A stretch of DNA of 64,000 nt from Pseudomonas putida W15Oct28 (GTDB taxonomy: Bacteria; Pseudomonadota; Gammaproteobacteria; Pseudomonadales; Pseudomonadaceae). The translations under genes and the position numbers were made by a program. Of this stretch, positions 25,986 through 34,428 are shown piece after piece; within the stretch, counting starts at the first letter, position 1; the number at the start of each line of letters is the position of its first letter. Location: contig NZ_JENB01000026.1 of NCBI RefSeq assembly GCF_000708715.2, forward strand, positions 20,577 through 84,576, written 5' to 3'. The notes under the pieces were generated by a model that worked only from the letters and a program-made list of their open reading frames with translations, had not been told where the DNA came from and ran no database searches.

Positions 25986-27056
25986 ATGACTATTCTGGTA
26001 ACTGGTGGTGCGGGCTTCATTGGCGCGAACTTCGTGTTGGACTGGCTGGCTGCTAGCGACGAGCCCGTGGTCAACCTCGACAAGCTCACCTATGCAGGCA
26101 ACCTGCAAACCCTGAGCAGCCTGCAAGGCGACAAGCGCCACATCTTCGTGCACGGCGATATCGGTGACTCCGAGCTGGTAGCCCGCCTGCTGAAGGAGCA
26201 CCAGCCGCGCGCCATCGTCAACTTTGCTGCCGAGTCCCACGTCGACCGCTCCATCCATGGCCCGGAAGACTTCATCGAAACCAATATCGTCGGCACCTTC
26301 CGCCTGCTGGAAGCCGTGCGCGCCCATTGGGGCGGCCTGGATGAACAGGCCCGCCAGGCGTTCCGCTTCCTGCACGTGTCCACCGACGAAGTGTACGGCT
26401 CGCTGGCTGCCGACGAACCGGCCTTCACCGAAACCCACCAGTACCAGCCCAACAGCCCGTACTCGGCCAGCAAGGCCGCCAGCGACCACCTGGTGCGCTC
26501 CTACCACCACACCTACGGCCTGCCGGTGCTGACCACCAACTGCTCGAACAACTACGGCCCGTACCACTTCCCGGAAAAGCTCATCCCGCTGATGATCGTC
26601 AACGCCCTGGCTGGCAAGCCATTGCCGGTGTATGGCGACGGCCAGCAGATCCGCGACTGGCTGTACGTCAAAGACCACTGCAGCGCCATCCGCCGTGTGC
26701 TGGAAGCCGGCACCACCGGTGAGGTGTACAACGTGGGCGGCTGGAACGAAAAGCCCAACCTGGAAATCGTCAACCGCGTGTGCGCCCTGCTGGACGAGCT
26801 GCGCCCCCGCGCCGACGGCAAGCCTTACGCCGACCAGATCACCTACGTCACCGACCGCCCAGGCCATGACCGCCGCTACGCCATCGACGCCCGCAAGCTG
26901 GAGCGCGAGCTGGGCTGGAAACCCGCCGAAACCTTCGAGACCGGCATTCGCAAGACCGTAGCCTGGTACCTCGACAACCAGGACTGGGTGCAGAACGTAC
27001 AGTCCGGCAGCTACCGCGATTGGGTAGAGAAAAACTACGCAGGGCGCTCGGCATGA
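25986..27056 (+). CDS. rmlB: dTDP-glucose 4,6-dehydratase
   Basis: RmlB converts dTDP-glucose to dTDP-4-keto-6-deoxyglucose. The 356-residue SDR shows VTGGAGFIGANFVLDWL, AAESHVDRSIHGP, STDEVYGSL with the catalytic D-E pair, and YSASKAASDHLVRSY with YxxxK. It is the common precursor enzyme for rhamnose and for the 3-amino sugar encoded at 11.6-14.1 kb. It overlaps rmlD by four bases. Confidence 0.97.
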   Translation: MTILVTGGAGFIGANFVLDWLAASDEPVVNLDKLTYAGNLQTLSSLQGDKRHIFVHGDIGDSELVARLLKEHQPRAIVNFAAESHVDRSIHGPEDFIETNIVGTFRLLEAVRAHWGGLDEQARQAFRFLHVSTDEVYGSLAADEPAFTETHQYQPNSPYSASKAASDHLVRSYHHTYGLPVLTTNCSNNYGPYHFPEKLIPLMIVNALAGKPLPVYGDGQQIRDWLYVKDHCSAIRRVLEAGTTGEVYNVGGWNEKPNLEIVNRVCALLDELRPRADGKPYADQITYVTDRPGHDRRYAIDARKLERELGWKPAETFETGIRKTVAWYLDNQDWVQNVQSGSYRDWVEKNYAGRSA

Positions 27057-27949
27057 AGATTCTGCTACTGGGCAAGGACGGCCAGGTAGGTTGGGAACTG
27101 CAACGCAGCCTGGCCCCCCTGGGCCAGGTGCTGGCGCTGAACAGCCGCAGCCAGTCGCACTGCGGTGACCTGGCCAACCTGCCAGGCCTGGCCGAAACCG
27201 TGCGCGCCTATGCCCCAGATGTCATCGTCAACGCCGCCGCTTACACTGCCGTCGACAAAGCCGAAAGCGACAGCGAGCAAGCCTTCAAGGTAAACGCCGA
27301 AGCCGTCGGCGTGCTGGCCCGCGCCGCCGCCGACTGCGGCGCGCTGCTGGTGCATTATTCCACCGACTACGTGTTCCCAGGGCAGGGCACCCAGGCCTGG
27401 CGCGAAGACGACAGCGTCGGCCCGCTGAACACCTACGGCGCAAGCAAACTGGCTGGCGAGCAAGCCATCCAGGCTGCCGGCTGCCAGCACCTGATCTTCC
27501 GCACCTGCTGGGTGTATGCCGCCCGCGGCAACAACTTTGCCAAGACCATGCTGCGCTTGGCCGGCGAGCGCGACAGCCTGGGTGTGATCGACGACCAGCA
27601 CGGCGCCCCGACCGGTGCCGAACTGATCGCCGACATCACCGCCCACGCCATCACCGCCACCCGCAGCAACCCGGCCCTGGCCGGCCTGTACCACCTGGCG
27701 GCCGGCGGCGAAACCACCTGGTGCGGCTACGCCCGCTTCGTGCTCGAGCAGGCGGCGGCACAAGGGGTAGCGTTGAAAGCCCAGGCCGAACAGGTCAACC
27801 CGTTGACCACCGATGCCTACCCGACGCCTGCCAAGCGGCCGTCCAACTCACGTCTTGATACCCACAAACTGCAGAAGGCTTTTGCCCTGACCCTGCCAGA
27901 CTGGCGCCAGGGAGTGGCCCGCATGCTCACGGAAATACACGAGAAATGA
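27053..27949 (+). CDS. rmlD: dTDP-4-dehydrorhamnose reductase
   Basis: RmlD carries out the last step to dTDP-L-rhamnose with NAD(P)H. The 298-residue protein begins MKILLLGKDGQVGWELQRSL and has VNAAAYTAVDKAE, YSTDYVFPGQG and the YxxxK motif in YGASKLAGEQA. The ATG at 27053 overlaps the rmlB stop. Its substrate is the RmlC product, so its presence implies an RmlC activity somewhere; the only one seen here is the fused domain at 11.6 kb. Confidence 0.97.
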   Translation: MKILLLGKDGQVGWELQRSLAPLGQVLALNSRSQSHCGDLANLPGLAETVRAYAPDVIVNAAAYTAVDKAESDSEQAFKVNAEAVGVLARAAADCGALLVHYSTDYVFPGQGTQAWREDDSVGPLNTYGASKLAGEQAIQAAGCQHLIFRTCWVYAARGNNFAKTMLRLAGERDSLGVIDDQHGAPTGAELIADITAHAITATRSNPALAGLYHLAAGGETTWCGYARFVLEQAAAQGVALKAQAEQVNPLTTDAYPTPAKRPSNSRLDTHKLQKAFALTLPDWRQGVARMLTEIHEK

Positions 27950-28830
27950 CCACTATGAACCGTAAAGGCATCATTCTGGCGGGCGGGTCGGGTACCCGCC
28001 TGCACCCCGCGACCCTGGCAATCTCCAAGCAGCTGTTGCCGGTGTACGACAAGCCGATGATCTACTACCCGCTGACCACGCTGATGCTGGCGGGCATCCA
28101 GGACATCCTGATCATCTCCACCCCACAAGACACCCCACGCTTCGAGCAACTGCTCGGCGACGGCCACCAGTGGGGCATCAACATCACCTACGCCGTGCAG
28201 GCTTCTCCTGATGGCCTGGCGCAGGCGTTCATCATCGGGGAGTCGTTTATTGCTGGCCATCCCAGCGCGCTGGTGTTGGGTGACAATATCTATTACGGGC
28301 ACAACTTCCACGAGTTGTTGGCCAGCGCAATGGTGCGGCAAGAAGGCGCCAGCGTGTTTGCTTACCATGTGCATGATCCCGAACGTTACGGGGTCGTGGA
28401 GTTTGACGGGGCGGGCACGGCAGTGAGCCTGGAAGAAAAGCCCACGCTACCTAAATCGAACTATGCGGTCACCGGGCTGTATTTCTATGACAACGAAGTT
28501 GTGGACATAGCCAAGAACATCAAGCCCTCGTCCCGCGGCGAACTCGAGATTACTGATGTCAACAGGACCTACCTTTCACAGGGCAAGTTGTCGGTTGAAA
28601 TCATGGGGCGTGGTTACGCCTGGCTGGATACAGGTACCCACGAATCGCTCCTCGAAGCCAGCCAGTTCATTGCCACGATCGAGCATCGGCAAGGGCTGAA
28701 GGTCGCCTGTCCTGAGGAGTTGGCCTTCCGTATGAAGTGGATCGGCGCTGAGCAGTTGGAAGCCCTGGCCAAGCCGCTGACGAAAAATGGTTACGGCCAG
28801 TACCTGATGGGCTTGCTGAAACAGCAATGA
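27946..28830 (+). CDS. rmlA: glucose-1-phosphate thymidylyltransferase
   Basis: RmlA makes dTDP-glucose from dTTP and glucose-1-phosphate. The 294-residue nucleotidyltransferase shows GIILAGGSGTRLHPATLAIS, YDKPMIYYPLTTLMLAGI, VLGDNIYYGHNF and AWLDTGTHESLLEAS. It overlaps rmlD by four bases. In P. aeruginosa rmlC comes next; here the following sequence is broken and contains no rmlC. Confidence 0.97.
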   Translation: MTTMNRKGIILAGGSGTRLHPATLAISKQLLPVYDKPMIYYPLTTLMLAGIQDILIISTPQDTPRFEQLLGDGHQWGINITYAVQASPDGLAQAFIIGESFIAGHPSALVLGDNIYYGHNFHELLASAMVRQEGASVFAYHVHDPERYGVVEFDGAGTAVSLEEKPTLPKSNYAVTGLYFYDNEVVDIAKNIKPSSRGELEITDVNRTYLSQGKLSVEIMGRGYAWLDTGTHESLLEASQFIATIEHRQGLKVACPEELAFRMKWIGAEQLEALAKPLTKNGYGQYLMGLLKQQ

Positions 28831-28915
28831 GTTAGCAGCGGCGATTGGACAAATGGCACCCGTTGCCATCGTAAATACTGCGTACGTTTCGTGGGTATTG
28901 AACAGCTCATTGGCT

Positions 28916-29238
28916 ATGTCAATATCCACGAAAGGGATTATTGATAATTTTTACCAGAAAAACTATTTGATTCGTCTGGTTAACGAAGTTGATGCAGCCT
29001 TTATCATCCAGTTGCGTACTGGCGACAAGTACAATAAGCACCTGTATTCGTTGGCGATGACGTTGAGGCGCAGCGGCAGAAGATAAGAAATAACAAACAG
29101 GACGAGGTGGCGAACAAGTAGTTCTATTTCATTATTGGAAAGCTTGACGGCAGTCCATGCGGCACGGTCAGGGTGTATGACCTGAGGCCATCTTCATTTT
29201 CCTGGGCTAGCTGGATACAGAATGAAGACAGAAGCTGA
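28916..29238 (+). pseudogene. broken GNAT-type acetyltransferase
   Basis: Reading from ATG 28916 gives IDNFYQKNYLIRLVNEVDAA and FIIQLRTGDKYNKHL, like the start of sugar-modifying GNAT acetyltransferases. Near 29050 the frame must shift, after which GDDVEAQRQKIRNNKQDEVA continues, an in-frame TAG follows at 29119, and then FYFIIGKLDGSPCGTVRVYD and SFSWASWIQNE follow in the same frame. A frameshift plus a nonsense codon, and the loss of the C-terminal part after 29238, show that the gene is dead. Similar enzymes acetylate amino sugars. Confidence 0.65.
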
Positions 29239-29969
29239 TTGTGGCACTGGTGTGGGGTGATGAGCAGACTCTCCAGAGGGTCCGCTGTTATCGACTGCGC
29301 CCTCGCACCTGCTAATGGGACACAAGTAGCAACCACGTCGCCAAGGCGACACTGCGTATGACTGCGGGCGTTGACAGCTTCGAAGTTATCGATAAACAGC
29401 ACGCCGTTCCGATGATCAACTGAGCGATGATTCTGGCGGGCATACAGCACTTCCAGCGTAACCGGGTGGCAGTGGCGATCTATGGTGTTGGTACCTCTGG
29501 CTGTACTCGGTGCTGTAGACCAGTTGTATATCGCGACGAGTGAGCGATGGCATGGGTTGTCGGTGGCTTGTTCGGAGGTATGAGCATGTCGTTTTCACGG
29601 TCGACAATGTAGACGCTACAAGGCGTTTTAGATAGCTGTAGCGCTCATCGGCCTGTTAACAAACTGAGCCGTCAGTTCGCGCGAGATACCGAGGAATTCG
29701 TGCCGCGCCCCAAGATGGCGTCTTTTTTTGGTCATAAATGCACTTTTCGTCATGTAATGGCCGAGTGTAGGGGGTCGGTCAGTCGCGTAACGGGAGCCCC
29801 CTATCGCATTCTCTGCTTGCTGGCAGCCAAGCTAGTCACATCACCGTGGCGAGAATCTGCTAGACAACCCATAGCCATCTCATTGCACCTAGCTCTTCGT
29901 GAGAGACAAGGCGCGCTTGCTTACGGCGTAAGGTCAGCTGCCTGCTAGGCTGCGTCAACCCATTTCCTA
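29239..29969. other. decayed intergenic sequence
   Basis: About 730 bases between the broken acetyltransferase and the IS carry no intact gene. On the minus strand about 29150-29480, the reading VTLEVLYARQN, GVLFIDNFEAVNA and RLGDVVATC faintly resembles a GGDEF domain, but the GG(D/E)EF motif itself is not present. The rest gave nothing recognisable. Confidence 0.5.
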
Positions 29970-30476
29970 GGCTCTGTACGAAAAGAGATGTCGCAAACAC
30001 CGCATGGAACAAGCCAGCGAGACCATAGCGGCATAGCTTTTTGCGAGCTTGTCGAAGCGTGTCACGATGCGGCGGTTCTCTTTCAGCCAGCCAAACATGC
30101 GCTCGATGATGTTGCGCTGTCGGTACTTGGGCCGATCAAACAGTCTGGGTAAGCCAGGCTTGGGTTTGCGCTTCATTGAGCGCATCGGGATGACGGGCTG
30201 CATTCGATATTGGTCGCAGTAGCGGCGTAGCGCTTCAGCGTCGTAGCCCTTGTCGGCAAGTAGCCATTTGCAGCGTTTACGCGGGCGGCCTCGTTGGCTC
30301 GACGGAATGCTGACCCCATCCAACAGTGGTTGGGCGTAGCTGATATCACTGGCTTGACCGCCAGAGAGAAGGAAGCGCAACGGAGTTCCGTTGGCATCGC
30401 AGAGCATGTGAATTTTGGTTGTCAGGCCGCCGCGACTGCGGCCTAGAGCGTGATCGGCAGGCTCGTCAGGCCCCCT
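29967..30476 (-). CDS. IS5-family transposase, second frame (by -1 frameshift)
   Basis: This frame reads RGPDEPADHALGRSRGG and continues with the second and third catalytic residues, LLADKGYDAEALRR and RNIIERMFGWLKENRR. It is reached by slippage from the first frame at about 30476; an internal ATG at 30407 exists but is an unlikely start. The stop codon TAG (29967-29969 on the minus strand) lies outside the inverted repeat and is supplied by the target-site bases. Confidence 0.9.
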   Translation of the reverse strand, partial: RGPDEPADHALGRSRGGLTTKIHMLCDANGTPLRFLLSGGQASDISYAQPLLDGVSIPSSQRGRPRKRCKWLLADKGYDAEALRRYCDQYRMQPVIPMRSMKRKPKPGLPRLFDRPKYRQRNIIERMFGWLKENRRIVTRFDKLAKSYAAMVSLACSMRCLRHLFSYRA

Positions 30477-30916
30477 TTTTTCCGAGCGCCAGATGAGGCT
30501 CGGGTTGCGCGTACTGCGGTTGAGTCGATCATCCAGGTTTGCAGATCGATCAAGCCTTCCTCATTCAGTCTCAGATGCAAGCGTTTGAGCATCTGATCGA
30601 ACGTCCCCTGATTTCGCCAGCCGCGAAACCGTTGATACACCGTTGACCAAGGTCCGAAGCGCTCGGGCATGTCTCGCCACGCAGCGCCCGAACAGAGCAC
30701 CCAGAGCACGCCATCCAGCATCAGGCGGTCGCTCAGGCGGGGCCGCCCCCGACTATGGGTTTCAGTGAAAAGATCGGCGACCACAGTCCAGGCCTCGTCC
30801 GAGAGTTCATAACGCTTTGCCATCACAGAATTCCTTTCCGTCGATGGCGTGGGACTCTACAAAACCTCAGCGTTCGCGGCGCCGCGATTGGATTTCACGG
30901 GATTTCGTACAGAGCC
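29970..30916 (-). mobile_element. complete IS5-family (IS427-type) insertion sequence
   Basis: The element of 947 bp has terminal inverted repeats GGCTCTGTACGAAA (left) and TTTCGTACAGAGCC (right). It is flanked by TA on both sides within a CTAG context (29967-29970 and 30916-30919), which fits the TA target duplication of the IS427 group. It carries two overlapping frames for a DDE transposase on the minus strand. It lies at the left edge of the AT-richer block. Confidence 0.92.
30443..30826 (-). CDS. IS5-family transposase, first frame
   Basis: This 127-residue frame begins MMAKRYELSDEAWTVVADLF and contains DGVLWVLCSGAAWRDMPERF and the first catalytic aspartate in WMIDSTAVRATRA. Full transposase needs a -1 shift on the run A6G5 (plus-strand 30471-30481), after which the ribosome enters the second frame. 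The product is the N-terminal DNA-binding part plus the first catalytic acid. Confidence 0.93.
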   Translation of the reverse strand: MMAKRYELSDEAWTVVADLFTETHSRGRPRLSDRLMLDGVLWVLCSGAAWRDMPERFGPWSTVYQRFRGWRNQGTFDQMLKRLHLRLNEEGLIDLQTWMIDSTAVRATRASSGARKKGGLTSLPITL

Positions 30917-31131
30917 TAGCGCGCCGAAAAGCCAAATGAGGTTAGCTTGAAGCCTGGACTCCATGCTGTGCGCAAAAGTTTTTTCAATTGTCTGTCCGAT
31001 GTCCCCATTGTAGGTATGAGAGCCCGTTCGGAGTGGATGCATGCCACGTGACACCTTTTTCGTGCCCTTGGTTCCCGTGAGCTTTAGATATATAATTCGC
31101 GCCTATCGCAAAAAAACAAATCGGGATTTCG

Positions 31132-33039
31132 ATGTCTACAGTCAGGGTTGATATACAAGTTCTTCGAGGGCTGGCAGTTGCGTTTGTAGTTTTTGAGCAC
31201 TTGGCGTTGCCTGGATTTAAATATGGATATTTGGGTGTCGATATATTCTTTGTAATTTCAGGATTTCTGATTACATCGATTGTATCCAAGGGGTTGGAGC
31301 GAAATGACTTTTCGTTCAGGCAGTTCTACCTCCGTCGGGCTAAAAGATTACTGCCTGCCTCATTCGTCACTATTCTTGCGACTATAGTGGCAGCAAAGTT
31401 TTTCCTTCCGGCCATGCAAGTCGAGTCGATGAAGCAACAAGTCATCGGTGCACTGACTTTCTCGACTAATTTTGTATTGCTTAGCCAAGCCGGGTATTTC
31501 GATATTGAGTCTGCGACAAAGCCGCTTCTACACATGTGGTCACTTGCGGTGGAGGAGCAATTTTATTTTGTATTGCCTGCGTTGCTTGCATGTGTTTCTC
31601 TAAAATATAGAAGAAATGCGCTTGTTGTTTTGGCTACTGCTAGCTTTATTGGCTGCTTGTATCTTTCAGCCAGTAATCAGTCGGTGGCATTCTATTTGCT
31701 TCCGACCCGGGCATGGGAGTTACTGATTGGTAGCATTGCATCCATGCTGGTGTCTAATGATTACGTTAAGCGTTGTTGTTTAAAGCTGGCCTTGCCTGCT
31801 TTTGCTATTTTGCTTGCAACGCCGTTCGTTAATTCTAACTTGCCACACCCAGGTATCGATGCGCTAGTTGTGTGCTTTGCTACTGCAGTAGTGTTAATCG
31901 CAAATCATCGTCTCTTGAATATTGAGGGGCGCATGCTATTTGTGAACAGGCTTGGTAATTTATCCTATTCCTTGTACTTAGTACATTGGCCTCTGATTGC
32001 TTTTGTCAATGTTTCAAGCGATAGTCTCAGTCTGTCATCTAAGATTACATTGCTGGCCGCATCTTTGGTTCTGGCAATTGCTATGTATCGCTTAGTAGAA
32101 GAGCCTTTCAGGAAGTTTAACTACGGGATAAAGCCGTCGTTAATGATATTTCCATCTTCTGCTTTTGTTTTGGTGCTCTGCATGCACTTCTTTCTTCAGG
32201 CCAACTCCACAGAAAGGGTAAGTGAAATATTTTCTCCGAACTACGGGCTGGATAAAAAATGCGGTGCGCGAGTCTACACGGATTCTGCAAGTTGCAAGAC
32301 TTCAGATGATCCGTCCGTGATTGTTTGGGGCGATTCGTTTGCAATGCATAATGTTCCTGGTATTTCATTGTCGCAAAAGATTGATATTCGACAGGCCACG
32401 AGAAGTTTTTGTGCGCCTTTTTTAAATGCCGCGCCAAATACTAAAAGAGCTCAGTTTGAAAGCGAGGCTCGTCAGTGTGTGGCATTTAATGATAGCACGC
32501 TAAAGTTTATTGAAAAGACGAAGTCTATTGATACTGTAATTCTGGCTGGCTCATACTGGCAGTATACAGTTGACACCTATGAAACAATTTCTTTTGGCGC
32601 TGATGGTAGGATGCAAGTTGAGAAGTCAGGGCTTGCGCGAGCGAAGAAAGATATGGGTATTATCGTATCCAAGCTAAAGGCGATGGGGAAAAAGGTCGTG
32701 GTCATTTCGCCGCCGCCGTCTATTAGCAGAAAAACGCTTTCATGCCTCCAAAATGAGGTGGCAAGCGGGGTCTCCACGCTGCAGTCAGCTAAGTGTATTG
32801 CGGACAGACCAACATTTGAACGTACACACAGGGCTGTCAATGCTCTGCTAAAGGACGTCGAAAAGAACTATGGTGTGAAAGTTGTGTATCTATCTGACTA
32901 TATCTGTGACAAGGAAACTTGCAGAACCAGCCTGGATGGTGTGCCGCTCTATAGAGATGGTGGTCACTTGAGTAAAGTGGGTTCTATTAAGCTCTATGAA
33001 AAAATTCCAAATGTGCTGACTGGTTTGGATAGAAGCTGA
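31132..33039 (+). CDS. OafA-type acyltransferase with SGNH domain
   Basis: This 635-residue protein has two parts. Residues 1-340 are an acyltransferase-3 membrane domain: QVLRGLAVAFVVFEHLALPG with the conserved R and H, GVDIFFVISGFLITS, FYLRRAKRLLPA and the late RLVEEPFRKF. Residues about 380-635 are an SGNH hydrolase-like domain: VIVWGDSFAMHN (GDS block) and DGVPLYRDGGHLSKVGS (DxxH block). Members with this layout O-acetylate O-antigen or peptidoglycan. AT-rich codons, unlike the upstream O-antigen genes, suggest transfer. It starts 215 bases past the IS end. Confidence 0.9.
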   Translation: MSTVRVDIQVLRGLAVAFVVFEHLALPGFKYGYLGVDIFFVISGFLITSIVSKGLERNDFSFRQFYLRRAKRLLPASFVTILATIVAAKFFLPAMQVESMKQQVIGALTFSTNFVLLSQAGYFDIESATKPLLHMWSLAVEEQFYFVLPALLACVSLKYRRNALVVLATASFIGCLYLSASNQSVAFYLLPTRAWELLIGSIASMLVSNDYVKRCCLKLALPAFAILLATPFVNSNLPHPGIDALVVCFATAVVLIANHRLLNIEGRMLFVNRLGNLSYSLYLVHWPLIAFVNVSSDSLSLSSKITLLAASLVLAIAMYRLVEEPFRKFNYGIKPSLMIFPSSAFVLVLCMHFFLQANSTERVSEIFSPNYGLDKKCGARVYTDSASCKTSDDPSVIVWGDSFAMHNVPGISLSQKIDIRQATRSFCAPFLNAAPNTKRAQFESEARQCVAFNDSTLKFIEKTKSIDTVILAGSYWQYTVDTYETISFGADGRMQVEKSGLARAKKDMGIIVSKLKAMGKKVVVISPPPSISRKTLSCLQNEVASGVSTLQSAKCIADRPTFERTHRAVNALLKDVEKNYGVKVVYLSDYICDKETCRTSLDGVPLYRDGGHLSKVGSIKLYEKIPNVLTGLDRS

Positions 33040-33212
33040 AGGAAAGCGCGGCGGCATATTGGAGTTAAGGGGTATGCCGAACCTGGTCGTCTCCTTGTAC
33101 GCGAATATGAATTTTGATTCTTGTCTGGACGGTGTAGATGCAGTTGCAGCCCAGATAATACAATAATTGGCACTGTGGGATTTTGGTGCGATTGAAACTT
33201 GGGGAGAAATGA

Positions 33213-34322
33213 GTGCTTCTTGGAATTCATTACATGCGTGGCATAGCTGCGCTTATTGTTGTGCTTTTTCACTTTCGTGGATTATTGAACAATGTCTATG
33301 CTGATGCAAACTTAGGCAGGAGCCTGTTACAGTCGGGTGCGTCAGGCGTTGATATATTTTTCATGATTAGCGGTTTCATTATCATGGTTGCATCCGCCAA
33401 TGAAAAAGCAAATAAACCAGGCTCCTTCCTCACGCGAAGGGTGTTTAGAATATACCCCGCATTGATTATATGCTGGGTGGTGGGTAGTCTCACAATCTAC
33501 AGTAATCAGCCGGTCGTAGAGCTGCTGAAAGCAGTTATACCCCTTAATAAAGACTATAACATGCCGGCGCCCACATTTGGATTTAACCTAATGGGTCCGC
33601 CGTGGACACTGACTTATGAGATTTTGTTTTATGCTGTATTTTGCTTAGCCATTTCAATAAGCCACAAACATCGGGCGTTAGTAGCTTCGGCGTTGTTGGT
33701 GGCGAGTATTGTTTCGCTCAATCTTATTTTTAATGGTTCTGTAGAAATCAGCGCCGCCAAAACATTAGATTTAGAAACAACATCTCAGTGGACTGGGATT
33801 CTCAAAATGCTTTCTTCAACCTACTTACTTGAGTTTGTAGTGGGTATGATGTTTGCTAGTTTTTACATGAATAAGAGCATCAGTATACCTCGAGCGCCCG
33901 CATTGATCTATTTCTGGAGCTGCCTCGGTTTGTTCCTAGTTATGTTCGCCGCGAACTATAAGCCAGGGTTTGGTCCGCAGGGATATGGGATAAGAGCACT
34001 GGTTTTGGTCTCGGGTATTGTCGTCTTAGAAAAGGCAAATGTTGAAATTTTCAAGAGCAGTATATTGAGTTTTTTGGGTGATATTTCCTATTCGATGTAC
34101 ATATCGCACTTCCTGATTATTAAAATCCTATTGAAGTACAACCCCCCGGTTTGGAGCGAGACGTTAGGCTTCTCAAGGATGCTCTTGGCCACGGTGATCA
34201 CGATCTTTGTGGCTACAATGATTTATACTTTTGTGGAGAAGCCGTTCATCAGGATTGGTAAAAATGTGCACAATAAGTACTTTCGTCGTGAGATGGTTGA
34301 AGGAAAGGTTCAGTTGACTTGA
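33213..34322 (+). CDS. acyltransferase family 3 membrane protein
   Basis: This 369-residue polytopic protein has the N terminus HYMRGIAALIVVLFHFRGLL and GVDIFFMISGFIIMVAS, the FLTRRVFRIYPA basic motif and a C-terminal FVEKPFIRIGK. It lacks the SGNH domain of its neighbour. A GTG start at 33213 is supported by GGGGAG six bases upstream; the nearby ATG at 33209 is out of frame. It probably adds acetyl groups to a surface sugar. The 173-base gap before it shows no gene. Confidence 0.87.
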   Translation: MLLGIHYMRGIAALIVVLFHFRGLLNNVYADANLGRSLLQSGASGVDIFFMISGFIIMVASANEKANKPGSFLTRRVFRIYPALIICWVVGSLTIYSNQPVVELLKAVIPLNKDYNMPAPTFGFNLMGPPWTLTYEILFYAVFCLAISISHKHRALVASALLVASIVSLNLIFNGSVEISAAKTLDLETTSQWTGILKMLSSTYLLEFVVGMMFASFYMNKSISIPRAPALIYFWSCLGLFLVMFAANYKPGFGPQGYGIRALVLVSGIVVLEKANVEIFKSSILSFLGDISYSMYISHFLIIKILLKYNPPVWSETLGFSRMLLATVITIFVATMIYTFVEKPFIRIGKNVHNKYFRREMVEGKVQLT

Positions 34323-34428
34323 GTCCGGTTGGCTGAATTCAAATGATTGGGCTGATATAATATCAAATTTTGCTCAATTGTTTATGTGTGGAGTGTTATC
34401 TGATCTCTGCATGAGTTAAAATCTGAGT

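Noticed and set aside
28853..29086. Remnant of rmlC after rmlA
   Set aside because: rmlC was expected here, but the readable residues (RLVNEVDAAFIIQLRTGDKY) fit a GNAT acetyltransferase, not a cupin.
29700..29948. Small plus-strand frame left of the IS
   Set aside because: No ribosome binding site, no family motifs, and it lies in decayed sequence.
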